From Roridomyces roridus (Eukaryota > Basidiomycota > Agaricomycetes > Agaricales > Mycenaceae), in NCBI GenBank assembly GCA_029378245.1, contig JARKIF010000012.1:124001-188000 (forward strand): DNA of 64,000 nucleotides, written 5' to 3'. Position 1 is the first letter of the stretch. Each line of letters starts with the position of its first letter. Below, in pieces: positions 35,294 to 47,288 of the stretch. Position numbers and translations under genes: made by a program. The notes beneath the pieces are model-generated. The model saw only the letters and a program-made list of their open reading frames with translations, ran no database searches and was not told the origin of the DNA.

Positions 35294-36277
35294 TCAACAC
35301 GCCACGACACAACTGCGTGGAGACCACGTCGACAATGGCGGCGTGGGTGGCTGCAAGACGATTTTCGGTTTGGAGTTCTCTCGAAGTGGAATGTTTCCCT
35401 CCACATGATTCCGGTCACATTCAAGCCGCTCCAATCCGAAGCGGACGTGGAGAACAAGTGCCGCGCGGGCGTGAGCTCGGGGCTGGTGTTCGTAATTGGG
35501 TACAAAGAAGCTAGCTGTGATATCCGCCGATTCTCCATCGTGCCCAGCGTATGCGGTAGCCATGTGCGCTGCCGCAGCGCTGCGAGTGGTGTGCACGACG
35601 ACCGAGGCTCCCTGGCAGCCATATTTACGGAGGGAGTCGAAGACGAGGAACAGAGGGACTGGGCGACTCGCATCGGAAGGTGGGAGGTAAACGCAGGCGC
35701 AGACGTGCCCATCCCAGCGTACAGCGAGAGTCATGCCACAAGGGAGGTTGGTTTCTTCGAGGGCGCTGGATAGAGTCAGTGCTGTATCACCAATCCAAAG
35801 GTGCACCTACGCAACATAATCCGCTATTTGTCCTCGAGTATTTGTGAATCTCATCGGAGGAACGTGAAATAGACTCGTGATGGAGGGAAACAATGCTGAT
35901 TCTGGGGACATGATGTCCGCGATTGAGCGCATTTCCCCTTCGCCTGCGAGGCCACAAATTTCGAAGACATCCTTTATAAATTCAGTGATTCGGCCATATA
36001 TCCGGCGACGTCGACGACATACTTGGAAGAACTTGTGGCCTACGACTTCCCCCAAAAGGGATGTGAGATTATTGGAATGCGCTAGAGCACGGAGAACATA
36101 GGCGCAAAAGCGGAGAGAAATAAGTGCGCAAGCAGCAGCGCCCCACGCAAAGCTGGCTTGACTTGCATCGTGTTCGACAATCCAGGACGACCAGGACAGA
36201 CCGCGAGAGACGACGTGGTGGGCGAACGCGAGGTTATGCCCGCTGTTAGAAGAGGATCGGAATACAGGAGCGGACAT
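35294..36277 (-). CDS. Unknown protein with an in-frame stop, possibly a broken gene
   Basis: From the ATG at 36277 (MSAPVFRSSSNSGHNLAF) the frame runs 156 codons with features of a folded protein (FAHHVVSRGLSWSSWIVEHD and FFQVCRRRRRIYGRITEFI). It meets a TAG at 35807-35809. In the same frame it continues at once with VHLWIGDTALTLSSALEETN and stays open to 35294. The joined text reads naturally across the stop (IADYV, HLWIGDTALTL). No intron of normal size removes the TAG. It could be one gene with a nonsense codon, a mis-sequenced intron, or a shorter real protein followed by chance ORF. No domain was recognised. Confidence 0.4.
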
Positions 36278-36437
36278 GGATGAGCTGGGGCTGGTGGGTC
36301 CTCCTCGCCTTATTATGTGCAGAACAAGGTTGTCAAGAGTTGGCCACACTAACACTGCATCACATCACTGTGATCCCAAATACAACAATTGAACCAAAAT
36401 TGAACCGTGGGACAAATGATTGGTCATCAATCGACTC

Positions 36438-37725
36438 ATGCCAGTACGCCGTCGTGGCCGTGGACGCGCGCGTCAATGGACGCATCACAAAAGCAAGGCT
36501 GCCCCAAGCACAGTGGTTCCCACTGAAGACGAATGGGAACAGCTCGACCAGCAAGGCTCCTTCATCGTTGCAGACAAGAACGGAAGGGAGTCGATATTTT
36601 CCCTACAAGACAACGCAACGGTCTTTCGCTCAGATTCCCGCGGAAACCTCATATATCCCTCTCCTGGAGAGCCGGAATGGATAGCCAAGATCAAGAGCAT
36701 CCGGTCCAGGCAGAATGGGCAGATATGGGTTCGGGTCTATTGGTACTACTCACCGAAGGACGTCCAGGAATACATTCCTTCCTTGTATGCCTTGTGCGTG
36801 TTTCCTCAATGTGCTGACGATTTCTCAGGGACACCTCCCACTACGCCAAAAACGAGCGTCTATACTCACACCACGCTGAATTGATTCCTTATTTCCAACT
36901 GCACCGTAGGCGCTTCCACCCTATCTCATCCTCATCCTAATCTGCGGCGCAGGAGTGGTATCCATGGTTCACTTTCTCCCTGACGACCCCGACCAGGTCC
37001 CCATCCACTCACACCAATTCTTTTACCGCCACTTCTTCGACATCAAATCCCAGGAATTCAGTATTCGATCGGCGTACTCGACCGAATGCCTCTGCAAACA
37101 GCCATATAATCCAACCGATACAGACCCCGCATACGAAATGCACTGGTGTCCGCGTCCGAACTGCCGGAGGGCATACCATGATGCGTGTTTAAGGAATGGA
37201 GAACATTACATGGCTCTGGACCCTCCACCTCGTTGGCGAAGTAAGGTCTTGAACCCAATAATCCATCGTCGGCTGGCCAGTTCTGCAGACACGGAAGATA
37301 ATGTCATCATCCCATGCCGCCCCTCTAGGATACCCACCGACCTCCTCCGCCTTGCTGCTCAGCCGATTGTGCGAGGTGGCCCTAGAGGCGTAGCGGGTAA
37401 CGTCGCTATGGTCGTCAGGGCAAGGAGAGTGGTATTGCTTGCTATCCAAGAACTGGACCGTCCGAAGCAGATAGATTCAGATGACGGGGACTCCACAGAC
37501 TCTGAGCAATCTGGATCCGAGTCCGACCCATCTGACATACGCATCCGCTCAGCGAAACACGGATTCGACTTCCAGCTTGACCGGTGGGACGAAGAGGAGG
37601 GAGGCGGGGGCTTTGCCGGTTGGGAGAGCGCAATCGTCGAGGGTCTTGATGTCTGGGTATCGGCGAAGTGTGGCGCAGTGGGAGAAGAGGTATTTGTATG
37701 TCCGGAGTGTGCTGGAGCCATCTAA
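36438..37725 (+). CDS. BAH-PHD domain protein (chromatin reader)
   Basis: Three exons (36438-36784, 36829-36905, 36953-37725) join into 398 residues. A BAH domain spans about residues 25-190, with WIAKIKSIRSRQNGQIWVRV, WYYSPKDVQEYIPS, HYAKNERLYSHHAEL and FFYRHFFDIKSQEF. A PHD-type finger follows at about 200-235 (ECLCKQPY, HWCPRPNCRRAYHDAC), and a late Cys pair (CPEC) near the end may complete it. BAH-PHD proteins read histone marks; plant and fungal relatives bind H3K27me3 or H3K4me. The linker is acidic (DSDDGDSTDSEQSGSESD). The first ATG gives a basic start (MPVRRRGRGRARQW), likely a nuclear signal. The histone target cannot be told from sequence. Confidence 0.85.
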
Positions 37726-37799
37726 ACGTTCGATTGTGTTCAGGTAGTTACACAAAGTTTTCTGACAATCTGACCCCGAACGAAGAAATATCTTTGAAT

Positions 37800-39299
37800 T
37801 TAGATAACCAGCTTTGGATTCACCATACTCCTTTTAACCACCACAGAATCCCCGACATTCAACACGCCGGCGGCATCGGCTGGGACCATATGCATCCCAA
37901 AGCAATATTTCGAGGAGAGTATGGCCTCCACTCTTCGGTACTGCATCATCGCGTTGTTCGGCATCTTTAAATCGCGGTTGCCATCCAAAGGGTCTACATT
38001 TGGGAACTAATGGCCGTTGAAAAAATGAATTCAAGTACGAGGAAGTCAATGCGCACCATGCATCTAGCACATCTCAACGGCAGCAGAAAATTGGAGCCCA
38101 AATGATTGGGGCCGATGGCAATCTCCTGCCAGTCGTCCTCCCCGAACGGATCCTCAACCCCACTCATCACCACATTGGGCCGGAACCGGTCGACTAGAAG
38201 CCGTTTAGCACCGTCCTTCCGCGCCCATTCCGAGTCCACGTCCACGCTCCCGTCGAGGGGAGTACAGCCCTCGCCCACACTCTCTCCACGCGCCATCGCC
38301 CATACCCGCTCCTCCGCATCCTCAATCGACTTGGTCGAACACAAAAGAAAGGGGCTAAAATCCGAATACCTCACCGTCGACCCGCCTTCATAGTTGACCT
38401 TTGTCGTGTCGAGTGGGACGAAATCACTCAACGGACGTGGAGCGGGGGTGTTCATGACGAGGAGCACACGCCGGCCAATGTACTCCGAAAGGATTTCAGA
38501 TGGGGATAAAGCCGGCGTGGACTCGGAAAAATCATCGGCGTGATCGACGATGTATCCCTCCTCTGCGTGACCCCAGAGATCAAACCCGCCGTACTTGTCC
38601 CATCCTGATAGTGTGTCGGGTGACGGAATGAGAGGGACGCTGAATGATGGAGTCGTCTCCGAGTCGGGGAAGCTGACGTGCAGGACTCCGCCGTCTGGCG
38701 AGGTGGAATCGCGTTTGATGGCGGGGAACACCCGGACGAGCTGTTTACCAAGTCAGCAGTTGCTCAGCCTTTCAATTCTGAATTAACCTTGATACCACGG
38801 TTATCCCTTGCAGAAAGCTGCTTGTTCTTTTCGACGTCAACGACCATCCATTTCCGGTCAAACTGAGGTATTTAAATCATCAGTGGGTCATCGTAGCAGA
38901 CGGCGCACCTCGAATCCTTCTTTGTCGTACGCAGAAGTATTCAAATCTATGCCCGCGCAGCTCTGCTTGTCTGTTAGTCCAAATTTGTTGAGGAAGGCAT
39001 TTTACCTTGATGGGATACACTGACAAGTTCTGTCAACGCCTTCCCACAATGCGACCAAACTCACCCATAATTCTGGCCACCCTGATATCCTTCCCATGCA
39101 CGGTATCCGGCTTCTCATCCCGAAGATACCTTTCGCTCGAGTTCCTCTGCGTTTTCCTTTCAAGTCGATTATGGAAGGCGGTCACACAGAAACTTACCTT
39201 GCGTGCAACAATAAACAAAGAAGCTGCAGTCCCAATGATTGCAAAGAGCAGCACAACCGGCCGCACAGGCAAGCGCACGAACGAGCTAACCAGCGACAT
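37800..39299 (-). CDS. MOSC domain protein with N-terminal membrane anchor (mARC-like)
   Basis: Seven exons (39198-39299, 39065-39146, 39007-39020, 38909-38962, 38788-38862, 38057-38740, 37800-38006) give 405 residues. A hydrophobic N-terminal helix (PVVLLFAIIGTAASLFIVA) follows a basic start and looks like a membrane signal anchor. The MOSC N-terminal barrel begins VYPIKSCAGIDL and FDRKWMVVD. The C-terminal MOSC domain has RFRPNVVMSGVEDPFGEDDW, RCARCM with the cysteine expected to hold molybdenum cofactor sulfur, and YCFGMHMV. This is the layout of mitochondrial amidoxime-reducing components and fungal MOSC proteins. Exon 3 is only 14 bases. A nearer acceptor (39031) would give a 34-base intron and the wrong frame. 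Confidence 0.85.
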
Positions 39300-39439
39300 G
39301 GTGGTCGAATTCAGAGTGCGGAGTTGCGAAGCGATGGCAAACAAGCCGGTGATCATTGTCCCAAAAATTCCTTGTGAAGATGTAAATTAATGCAGCTAAG
39401 TACGTACAAGCAATTCCAGATATAGAACAGTAACATGGA

Positions 39440-42400
39440 TTAGCGATAGACGGGGTATGGGATCACTGGTGGCGGGTTGTCGATCGGTGCAAACGATCTG
39501 CGAAAAATATCAGTCTCGCATGAAAAAGAGGAGAAAGAATGACGCACTTGAGCACCTGCATATCGACCTACATCACAAACGATCAAATCAGCCTCTCATC
39601 CAAACATCCAAGGAATCACTCACCGGAGATTTGAAGACCATGAAAATGTGCGCGTCGTTGTGCGTATCCACCGCCTCACAAGCCTCGCAATAGTCCTTGG
39701 CGCAATACGCACAACGGTACCACACACCCGGAATCCCCGACATGCACCGATCGCACAGGACCGCAGGATGCTCCAGCGAGGCTAGGAACGTAGGCGGATC
39801 TACACCGGGTGGTGGACCTGCAGGTGGCTTGTACCTGTACGAAAGGAGGTTAGTACTGGCGGTCAGCAGTAGGTGGCAGTAACTAACAGCTGAGGGAGGA
39901 AAGCATATGGCCACACCAAAGGCTTTTGTACAGGCCGAGGCAGTTTGAAGAAGACATGCATGGGGTCATGCATCTTGTACGAATCCTTCTCGCAATGCTC
40001 GCACTACCCGGAGTTCAGTGGAATCCGAAGCGCCTAGGTGAGATGAAACATACCAAACTAAAGCCCTGCGGTGAAGATGGACAATTCGCGCACTGATACC
40101 TCACCCCGACAATATTCTGCAACGAATGAGTGACCAAGTCTAGAAGAAAAAAAGTAAGGTACGAACCTGGCCACATCCATGGCATTGCAGATGGTGATCC
40201 TTCTCAGAAGGAGAGCGTGGCCCACCAGAGCTGACAACTGTTCGTGCATAGGAAGACACGACCGATGCCGCTTTGGCGGGCTTCGGCGGCTGGTGGCCGA
40301 CGCTCGCGGCATCTCGGCCTTGCCACAGATGGATCGCCCTCCGACTCGCCGTTTGCACCTCATCAGTTTCCAGCGGGTATGGAATCTAAATGCATTTCTT
40401 CAGAAGACGGAGTCTGAATTCACCAGCCAACGCACCTTGATCAGGATATGAGACGAGTTATGGCCCCCGTCGGATGAGTCCAGGTTGCCCGGTAACCCAG
40501 CAGATTCGCAGTTTTGACATATGTCGACAGCATCGCAAATAGCGCAGTGGAACCGCGCGCCGACAATATCTTGCAGACAACTGGGAACGGGAAATCAGTA
40601 CCAAAAGGTGTGAGAGAGAGAGGAAAGCACGCACTGCGCACAACGCACGTCTGGATGCGTAAGAGCTGAGAAGGTTGTGAGATACGAATATGAGGATAAC
40701 AACTGACATACATTTCTCACCCGCAGGACCTATGTCGGGTGGCACAGTCTCAAATACGTCCTCGTCCATTCCATTTTGACCTGGAGGCTTGCAATCTGGA
40801 ACGACAAGGAATGCGTGGGAAGGGTGCAAGTCATGCACTTGGCTATCTCATGGTCAGTTTAGAATCCTCGAAACGGAAAAGACCAACACACCTATAACAA
40901 GCCCGACACAGGTTAAACTGTTTACAACTGGCGCACTTGTATCTCTGATGCGTCGTAACCGCCGCGCAAGTTGAACATTGATGAATCTGCCCCTCATCCT
41001 GCTCGACATCCTCCCATCCCAGATGACTCCACACCTTCTCCCGATACGCATGTCGCGTCTGCCCCTTCTTTGGCGCAAGCCTCCGCCACTCGACGCCCTC
41101 GGGAGACGACGGGCTCGCACTAGGGCTCGGGCTCCCCGAACCTGGCTGCAGCCCCGCTTCAATCGCATGAGTCACGCCGGCGATTTCAATACACCCCGAA
41201 CACAACTCGTATCCCTGCTCATCGTTGGGTGGTGGCGTGACGACAAGTGTGGTCTGTGAGTTGAACACGCCACGGGGCGGTGCATACCCCGGATGTGCCG
41301 GGACCCGTGGTAGGGGCTTGGAGCTCCGCATAGAGCCAGTCAAAGAATCGGTGCTCCCACCATTCAAGAACGTCCGTGAAGATGACGGCAAGGACCCCAG
41401 CGGGCGTGGAGGGTACGTGAAATCGTGCTCGTGATGATAGTGGTGCTCATGGTGATGCGCGTGGAAGCCCGCGGGTCCATGATCAATGTAGGAATCCACA
41501 CTCTGCCCTTTGCCTTTGCTGTTTTGCGCCCGACAGCTAACCGGCTTCTTCTCGCCACAAATCGAGCACACGTAGCGGATAGAGTCGAGGAGAACGCCAC
41601 ATTCTGAGCAATCCGTGAGCAATTGTGGATCTGGCGGGTTGAGAGGAAGATATTGGAGCAGCTCGCGCGGGATTGGCTCGATGGAGCTGAATGAAGAGTG
41701 GTCCTCGGGCTGGAAGGAGGATACTGACGACGCCGACGATGATTCCGACGAAGAACTCGGGGGCGTAAGGGCCTTCTGGCTGGGCTGTGGAGAGGAGGCG
41801 GAGGCGGAGGCGGCTTGCTGGGCAGCGAGCCAATTAAGATTCCGCGACGACGGCCTGGGTTTCGGCTGAGGTAGAAAGTCCTCTGGTACCCCACTGTCGG
41901 CGTAGTATCCCGAATCACGAGTACGCGATGAAGATGCATACGAGTCGCGATTCTGCGACGACGAAGACGGATAAGACTCCCGATTCTGGGACGAAGATGG
42001 CGCAGTGTACGAGTAGTAGTATTTTCCTCGTGTATCTTGTTCCAGTTCCAAGGCTCCACCGAGCCCATCCGAGTCGTCCTCCAGAAATGATGTGACACCA
42101 GAAGAAACGGAGGGAGCAGGCATGGCTCCCAGCATGGACCGGATGGTTCGGGCATTCTGGTCGCGCAGCCAAGCCGCCCCCCTGTCGTTATCGCCCAAAT
42201 CCCCGTGCTGGACACTGGAGGAATCGTCCGGTATGGACTCTTGCAGTTTTAATCGCTCAAAGACAGCAGTCGGTTCCTCGGGTTGCTGGGCGGGCATGTG
42301 GGTTTCATCGGAGAATGGATCGCTCGCATTTGAATGGTTATGCTGCGAGGTGCTGGGGCCCGCCTGGGGTTCGGATAGCACGTCCCAGGACCGAGAGGAT

Positions 42401-42984
42401 GATGCTTGTGAACCCACAGGACGTTCAGCGCGAGAGATGGCGTCGCGTGAGCTAACCGTAACGGAGTCATCGTCCAAGTCGACGCTAGGCGCGCCAAACG
42501 AGAAGGACTGCTGGCTGCCGTTCCGGTTCTTGTATTCGTCTAGACTTGCGAGCGACGAAGTATCGGACAGACTGGGTCCGTCGTAGTCGACGCTAATGGT
42601 GACGCGCAGGGTTATCTTGCGGCTGCCAAAGCTGCGCCCGGACAGGATGGATGCAGCCGAGGACATGGGTGGGTCGTCCCCACCCGCGTGAAAGTATTGT
42701 ATTGCCTCGGAGAGGTCTGTGTCCGTTGTTATGTCGGTAATTTCTCCATCGTCGTCTTTGTACGCGATTGCATATGATGTGGCATAGAGCGAAAAACACT
42801 GCTCGACCTGGATACTCGGCAATTGAGGAACGGAAGCTGAGAACGGACAATTGTTGCCAACCTTGTGTCTGAGAAGGTCGTAGCTGCAGTTGCGGGCGGA
42901 GGAGAAGGTGATTCGTTTGTTCCACCTGTCAAAGGTGCATTTGACGACGAGCGGACGGTCAGGCCGTCTGTCGATGGCGCTCAT
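39440..42984 (-). CDS. PB1 domain and multiple ZZ zinc-finger protein
   Basis: The first exon (about 40909-42984) is uninterrupted and encodes a PB1-like domain at residues 12-130 (VVKCTFDRWNKRITFSSARN, FSLYATSYAIAYKDDDGE). A long Ser/Pro-rich linker follows, then the first ZZ-type finger (HQCSTCA, YKCASCKQFNLCRACY). Further exons add at least three more ZZ fingers (CLQDIVGARFHCAICDAVDI, then a CHGCG-NIVGVRYQCANC unit, and CDRCMSGIPGVWYRCAYC). The protein ends APIDNPPPVIPYPVYR with stop at 39440. PB1 plus repeated ZZ fingers recalls NBR1/p62-type selective autophagy receptors, but no FW domain or UBA was seen. About 950 residues. The 3' exons were joined by frame consistency and are less certain than exon 1. 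Confidence 0.78.
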
Positions 42985-43172
42985 GACCCTCGGTGAGGCG
43001 GGGACAATGTATAAGCAAAGGGCTATGCACTGATCGCGGCACGGAAGATCAAACTCTACTATCTACCCGGCCCTCGGCTTGAGACTGCGGAACCGGAAAG
43101 AGCAGCGCGCATTATCCACAAGCAAATCCAGATGATATTACAGATACAGAGTGCACTGCGCTAATTCCACAT

Positions 43173-44603
43173 TCACTCGATTTTGAGCAGCAGCTTGCCC
43201 ATCGTCTGACCGCCCGTAAGGTCTTTCTGCGCCTGGATGGCACCTTCCCTCGTGAACGGGTATTCTTGGTGTATCTTGATCTTGAGGGTACCACTCGCGA
43301 CCAAAGAGAGGAGCTCCTGGCTATAGTGGTTGATCTACGCCAAATTCAGTCAGTCAGAAGATGAGTTTCGCTATGGAGACTACCTCTGCGGGTGTATAGG
43401 CGTAATTGCCGACGCTGGATGAATGCTGAGAATTGCAATCCTGCAATATGCACATCTTACTTACGTTGGGCGAAGGAGCTTGAGGTTCTTCTCCACAAGA
43501 CGAATTGGAGCAAACGGAGGGACAGCACCAGACGCATTCCCGACGGAAACCAGCGTCCCTTTCCGCTTGAGCATCTTGAAGTTGCTGTCGAACCTGCTGG
43601 AGGGAATTTAGATTCATGCTGGACGAGCAGCATATCCGTACGTGTCCTTTCCGACCCCATCGAATACCGCGTCTACACCGACGCCGTTCGTGATCTCCAA
43701 CACCCGCTCAACGGTATCCTCGTCCTTGTACAAAATAACGTGGTCCGCTCCATTGGCTTTGGCCAGTTCCGCCTTTTCCTTGGTCGAAGTAGGTACCGAT
43801 GCACAGTTGCGCCGCGAGCCTTGATGAGCTGGGCGAAGAGCAGACCGAGGCCACCTGCAACAGTAGTGAACGAGAATCGTTTCGCCGGCTTTGACCTTGT
43901 GCGCTTCTTCAATGAAGGTGAGAGCAGTGAGGCCCTGAAGCAGCGCAGCGCAGCCAACTTGGGTCGAGACTGCCTCGGGAAGTACGTGAACCGATCGCCA
44001 GGGAACGGAGACGTAGTCCGAGTGCATGCCGACGATTCCAGCACCGCCCTAGCATAGTCTTCAAGAGTTGCAAGTCATTAGCCGGGAAGACGTACCACGA
44101 CGACTCTGGCTCCAACTGAGAATCCGTGAGCTTTGTAGTCGGCGTCCTCCAGGGCGGTTTGATCATCAGGCAGGGCGAGGATGGTACCCGCCATTTCGGT
44201 CCCGATGGCAGCAGGGAACTCTTTGACGGGATACAATCCTTTGCTTCAGCGAACAGTAAGGATCGTCCATGCCAGTCAAGGGTGGGTACAAACCGATAAT
44301 ACTACGAAACGTAAGTCAAGCGACACGAACAACCAACTGAGTGCTCACGGTGTCGATAAAGTTGATGCCACAGTATTCGCCCTGTGGGTATCGCTGTGAG
44401 AACGGGAAACGCGTTGACTGAAACCTCGAGCAACCTTTACGACAATGTCCCCGGCATTGACCTTGAGTGGAAGAGTGACTTTGTCCAGGACATCAAAGTC
44501 TCCGGTCTGTGAGACCTAAATTTGAATGGCTCGGTTGAACCAGGACCAAGATTCTTGCCTGGTGAATGCCAATAGCGTGTCTCTCGGACGGGATCGCAGA
44601 CAT
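43173..44603 (-). CDS. Quinone oxidoreductase (zeta-crystallin type), copy with three one-base insertions
   Basis: The gene starts MSAIPSERHAIGIHQ at 44603 and ends KLLLKIE at 43173. It matches the plus-strand paralog at 48847-50339 throughout: TGDFDVL, GINFIDT, HKVKAGETILVH, TSTKEKAELAKANGADHVIL and VDAVFDGVGKDT. MDR-family quinone reductases use NADPH to reduce quinones. Compared with the paralog, single extra bases sit near 43866, 43802 and 43791. Together they restore the frame but scramble about 25 residues that should be the NADPH-binding loop (AGGLGLLFAQ in the intact copy). Intron 1 (44507-44558) has a GC donor, as in the paralog. If the insertions are real the enzyme should be dead; if not, they are assembly errors. 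Confidence 0.8.
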
Positions 44604-45165
44604 CTTGAAACGGAGATGATGGGCCGCAGATGAGAGATGGTGAGAGAATCGTCGAAGCATTAACACACGAAGCGAAAGTCCAGGAATTTCGGGGCCTTTT
44701 AAGTTAGATTTTAGTAATGACACCGCCCACCGGGCAAACTTGCAGACGGCTCAAAGCTCGCCTTGCTCGGCGCGACGTGCCGACAGGATGCCGCCATCAA
44801 CGAGGCGGTGCCTGTCCCATTCGGGTATAGGGGCATCGGCGGAATTCGTTGAGTGGGCTCGCAGCTGAGTTTGGATTTGCCGAGAGCGGAGCAACCTTGA
44901 AACTTGATTGGACGGCGGCGCCGAAATCAGTAGTGATCTGCCGAGTTTAAAAATACCGTTAGAATATTGGCGTTCACTGCGCGGAACCATATGCCCTTTA
45001 TTCCAACGGACCGCGCCGTGTAATATATACCTACCAATACACGCCGACTGCTGTCGACTCTCTCCCAAGGCCTCACAAAGGCTTCCCGACGCGTCCCGAG
45101 GTCGTCCAAGATGTGGTTGGCAAGATTGCATGTGTTAAAACTGAACAGCCTCCGCCGGCTCAGTG
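44604..45165. promoter_or_regulatory. Divergent region between quinone oxidoreductase and carnitine acetyltransferase
   Basis: About 560 bases between divergent starts. The quinone oxidoreductase frame stays open upstream to 44723 without resembling the paralog, so it is not counted as coding. A tatat-containing stretch near 45020-45030 (gtaatatatacc) is the only TATA-like element. Nothing else was recognised. Confidence 0.35.
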
Positions 45166-47225
45166 ATGCAATATCACCTGGAACTGACGCCCCTGGCCTC
45201 CATGCTCCGTCTTCCAAGCTCTCGTCGAAGACTGCCATTTGCCCTTCGTCGTGCGTGCTTTTCCACGAGGATGTCTCCCTCGCAGCCCCCAGACTGGAAG
45301 AATAAAGCCCCGTCTCCGCCGCAAGGAACCACCACCTTCGATGCCCAGTCTTCTCTTCCCTTACTCCCGGTCCCGGATTTGACCTCCACCTTTACGCGTC
45401 TGAGGGAAACCCTGAGGCCTATAGCGTGGTCTTCAGAGGAACTCGCTGCAACAGAGTCAAAGATCGACCAATTCGCTTCGACTAGCGCACCAGTGCTCCA
45501 GCAACGCCTTTTGGCACGGGCTCAACAAACCAAGCATTGGCTGGAGGAGTGGTGGGACAATGGCGCATATCTCGGATACAGGGACTCGGTTGTTGTGAAC
45601 GTGTCTTACTACTGTGCGTTGGCATCCCCATTTTCAAGCCACCCAAATAACACGTAAACTCAGATGGCTTCGACGCGCACCCCAGCCACTTGGAGCAGTC
45701 GCCTGTCGCGCGCGCCGCGTGCCTCGCTCGGGCTACGATGCTCTTCCGCCAGCAGCTCAAACTCGGCAACATGAAACCCGAAGCGACCAAGGAAGGGCCG
45801 ATGTGTATGGACACCTACCGCTGGATGTTTGAATGCTGCCGCGTCCCTGGTCCTCAAGGGCTTGACTGGAGCGTCACTTATGCCGCTCCTTCCGACAAGG
45901 GAACGGATGATGCCCATATCGTGGTCTTTCGGAACAATCTGCCTTGGAAAGTCACGACTGCAGTAGGAGGACGTATTTTGGGTACCGGCGAGATACAACG
46001 GTGTGTTTCTCGGCTTGTTATTTTTCAATAGCTTATCACAGACTGCAGACAGATCCAGTACATCTGGGACAACTCTGCCGGCGAGCACCCTGGCGTCGGT
46101 GTCCTCTCTGCCTCCAACCGCGACGTCTGGGCCAATGCTTACACCGAGTTGACCTCCTCTCCTCACAACGCTGCCATTGTCCAGACTATCCAATCCGCCG
46201 CATTCACCATCAGCTTGGACGCCTCGTCTCCAGTCACTCCCGAGCACCACAGCCGTGCGTTATGGCACGGTGACATGGTCAACGGTGTCCCTGTCGGTCT
46301 TCAAAACCGCTGGGTCGACAAACCCGTCGAGTATATCGTATTCGAAAATGGTGTCGCTGGGCTCATGGGCGAGCACTCTGTGATGGATGGCACACCCACT
46401 GTCCGTCTCGCAGACGACGTCCTCAACGCGCTTGCACGAGAGGACTTTGACCACGGTATCAAGGGCTCTGATCCCGGGGCGCCTATTCCCCTCAAATGGC
46501 AGCTCTCGCCGACCACGGTCACGGATATTGAAACTGCGAACGTGGCTGCACGCGAGCTCGTCGAAGGGCAGGAGCTGGGTTTCCTCGTCACCAAGTACGG
46601 CAAAGCGGCGATCAAGCGTTTCGGCGTATCTCCCGACTCGTGGGCTCAGCTGATTGTCCAGCTGGCCTACAGGCGTTTGCTTGGTGGCGCTAAGCGTTTG
46701 GGAGGGACCTACGAGGCAGCAACGACCCGTCGGTTCTTGAAAGGGCGTACGGAGGCCATCCGTGTCGTGTCTTCCGAGTCGGACGCGTGGGTTGCGAGTA
46801 TGGATGTGGAGGTGGGATTACAGGAGAAGAAGCGGTTGTTCGATGCTGCTGTCAAGGTGCATGGTGCACGAGCTCGGGCGGCTGGGATGGGGCAGGGCGT
46901 TGACCGGCACTTGTTTGGTCTGAAACGGCTGATCCAACAAGGCGAGGAGATTCCGGCTCTTTTCTCCGATCCGCTGTTCCTCCGGTCGAGCAACTGGGTT
47001 CTCAGCACGTCTGCTGTGTTCTCGAACCATTTCCTTGTGTATGGATGGGGAGAGGTCGTCCCGGAAGGGTTTGGGGTTGCCTATATGACGGGCTTTGATG
47101 ATCGTCTGCAGTATACCATCACCTCGAGGACGGAGAGCCCCAACGCAGAGTTCTGTGCGGAGATTGGGCGTGCTGCGGAGGATCTTTATGCGTTACATGC
47201 AGGATTAGAGAAGGCCAAGTTGTAG
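45166..47225 (+). CDS. Carnitine O-acetyltransferase
   Basis: Three exons (45166-45613, 45664-46000, 46049-47225) give 653 residues in one clean frame. The choline/carnitine acyltransferase fold is clear: WWDNGAYLGYRDSVVVNVSY, GPMCMDTYRWMFECCRVPG and the catalytic histidine in GEHSVMDGTP. Later come QLIVQLAYRRLLGG and YEAATTRRFLKGRTEAIRVV. The enzyme moves acetyl groups between CoA and carnitine for transport between peroxisomes, mitochondria and cytosol. The N terminus is Arg/Ser-rich (MLRLPSSRRRLPFALRRACF, Met at residue 13) like a mitochondrial presequence. The C terminus ends AKL, a type-1 peroxisomal signal. Both signals together fit the dual targeting known for yeast Cat2. Whether translation starts at 45166 or 45202 is not decided. 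Confidence 0.92.
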
Positions 47226-47288
47226 AGTAGAAAGCCTATTTCTGTTACGGGCCACATCCGGGCCGATTGACTCGACTTGCTTTCGACG

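Noticed and set aside
39031..39064. 34-base intron in the MOSC gene
   Set aside because: Using the acceptor 11 bases further on gives a normal 45-base intron and the expected VYPIKSC start of the MOSC barrel.
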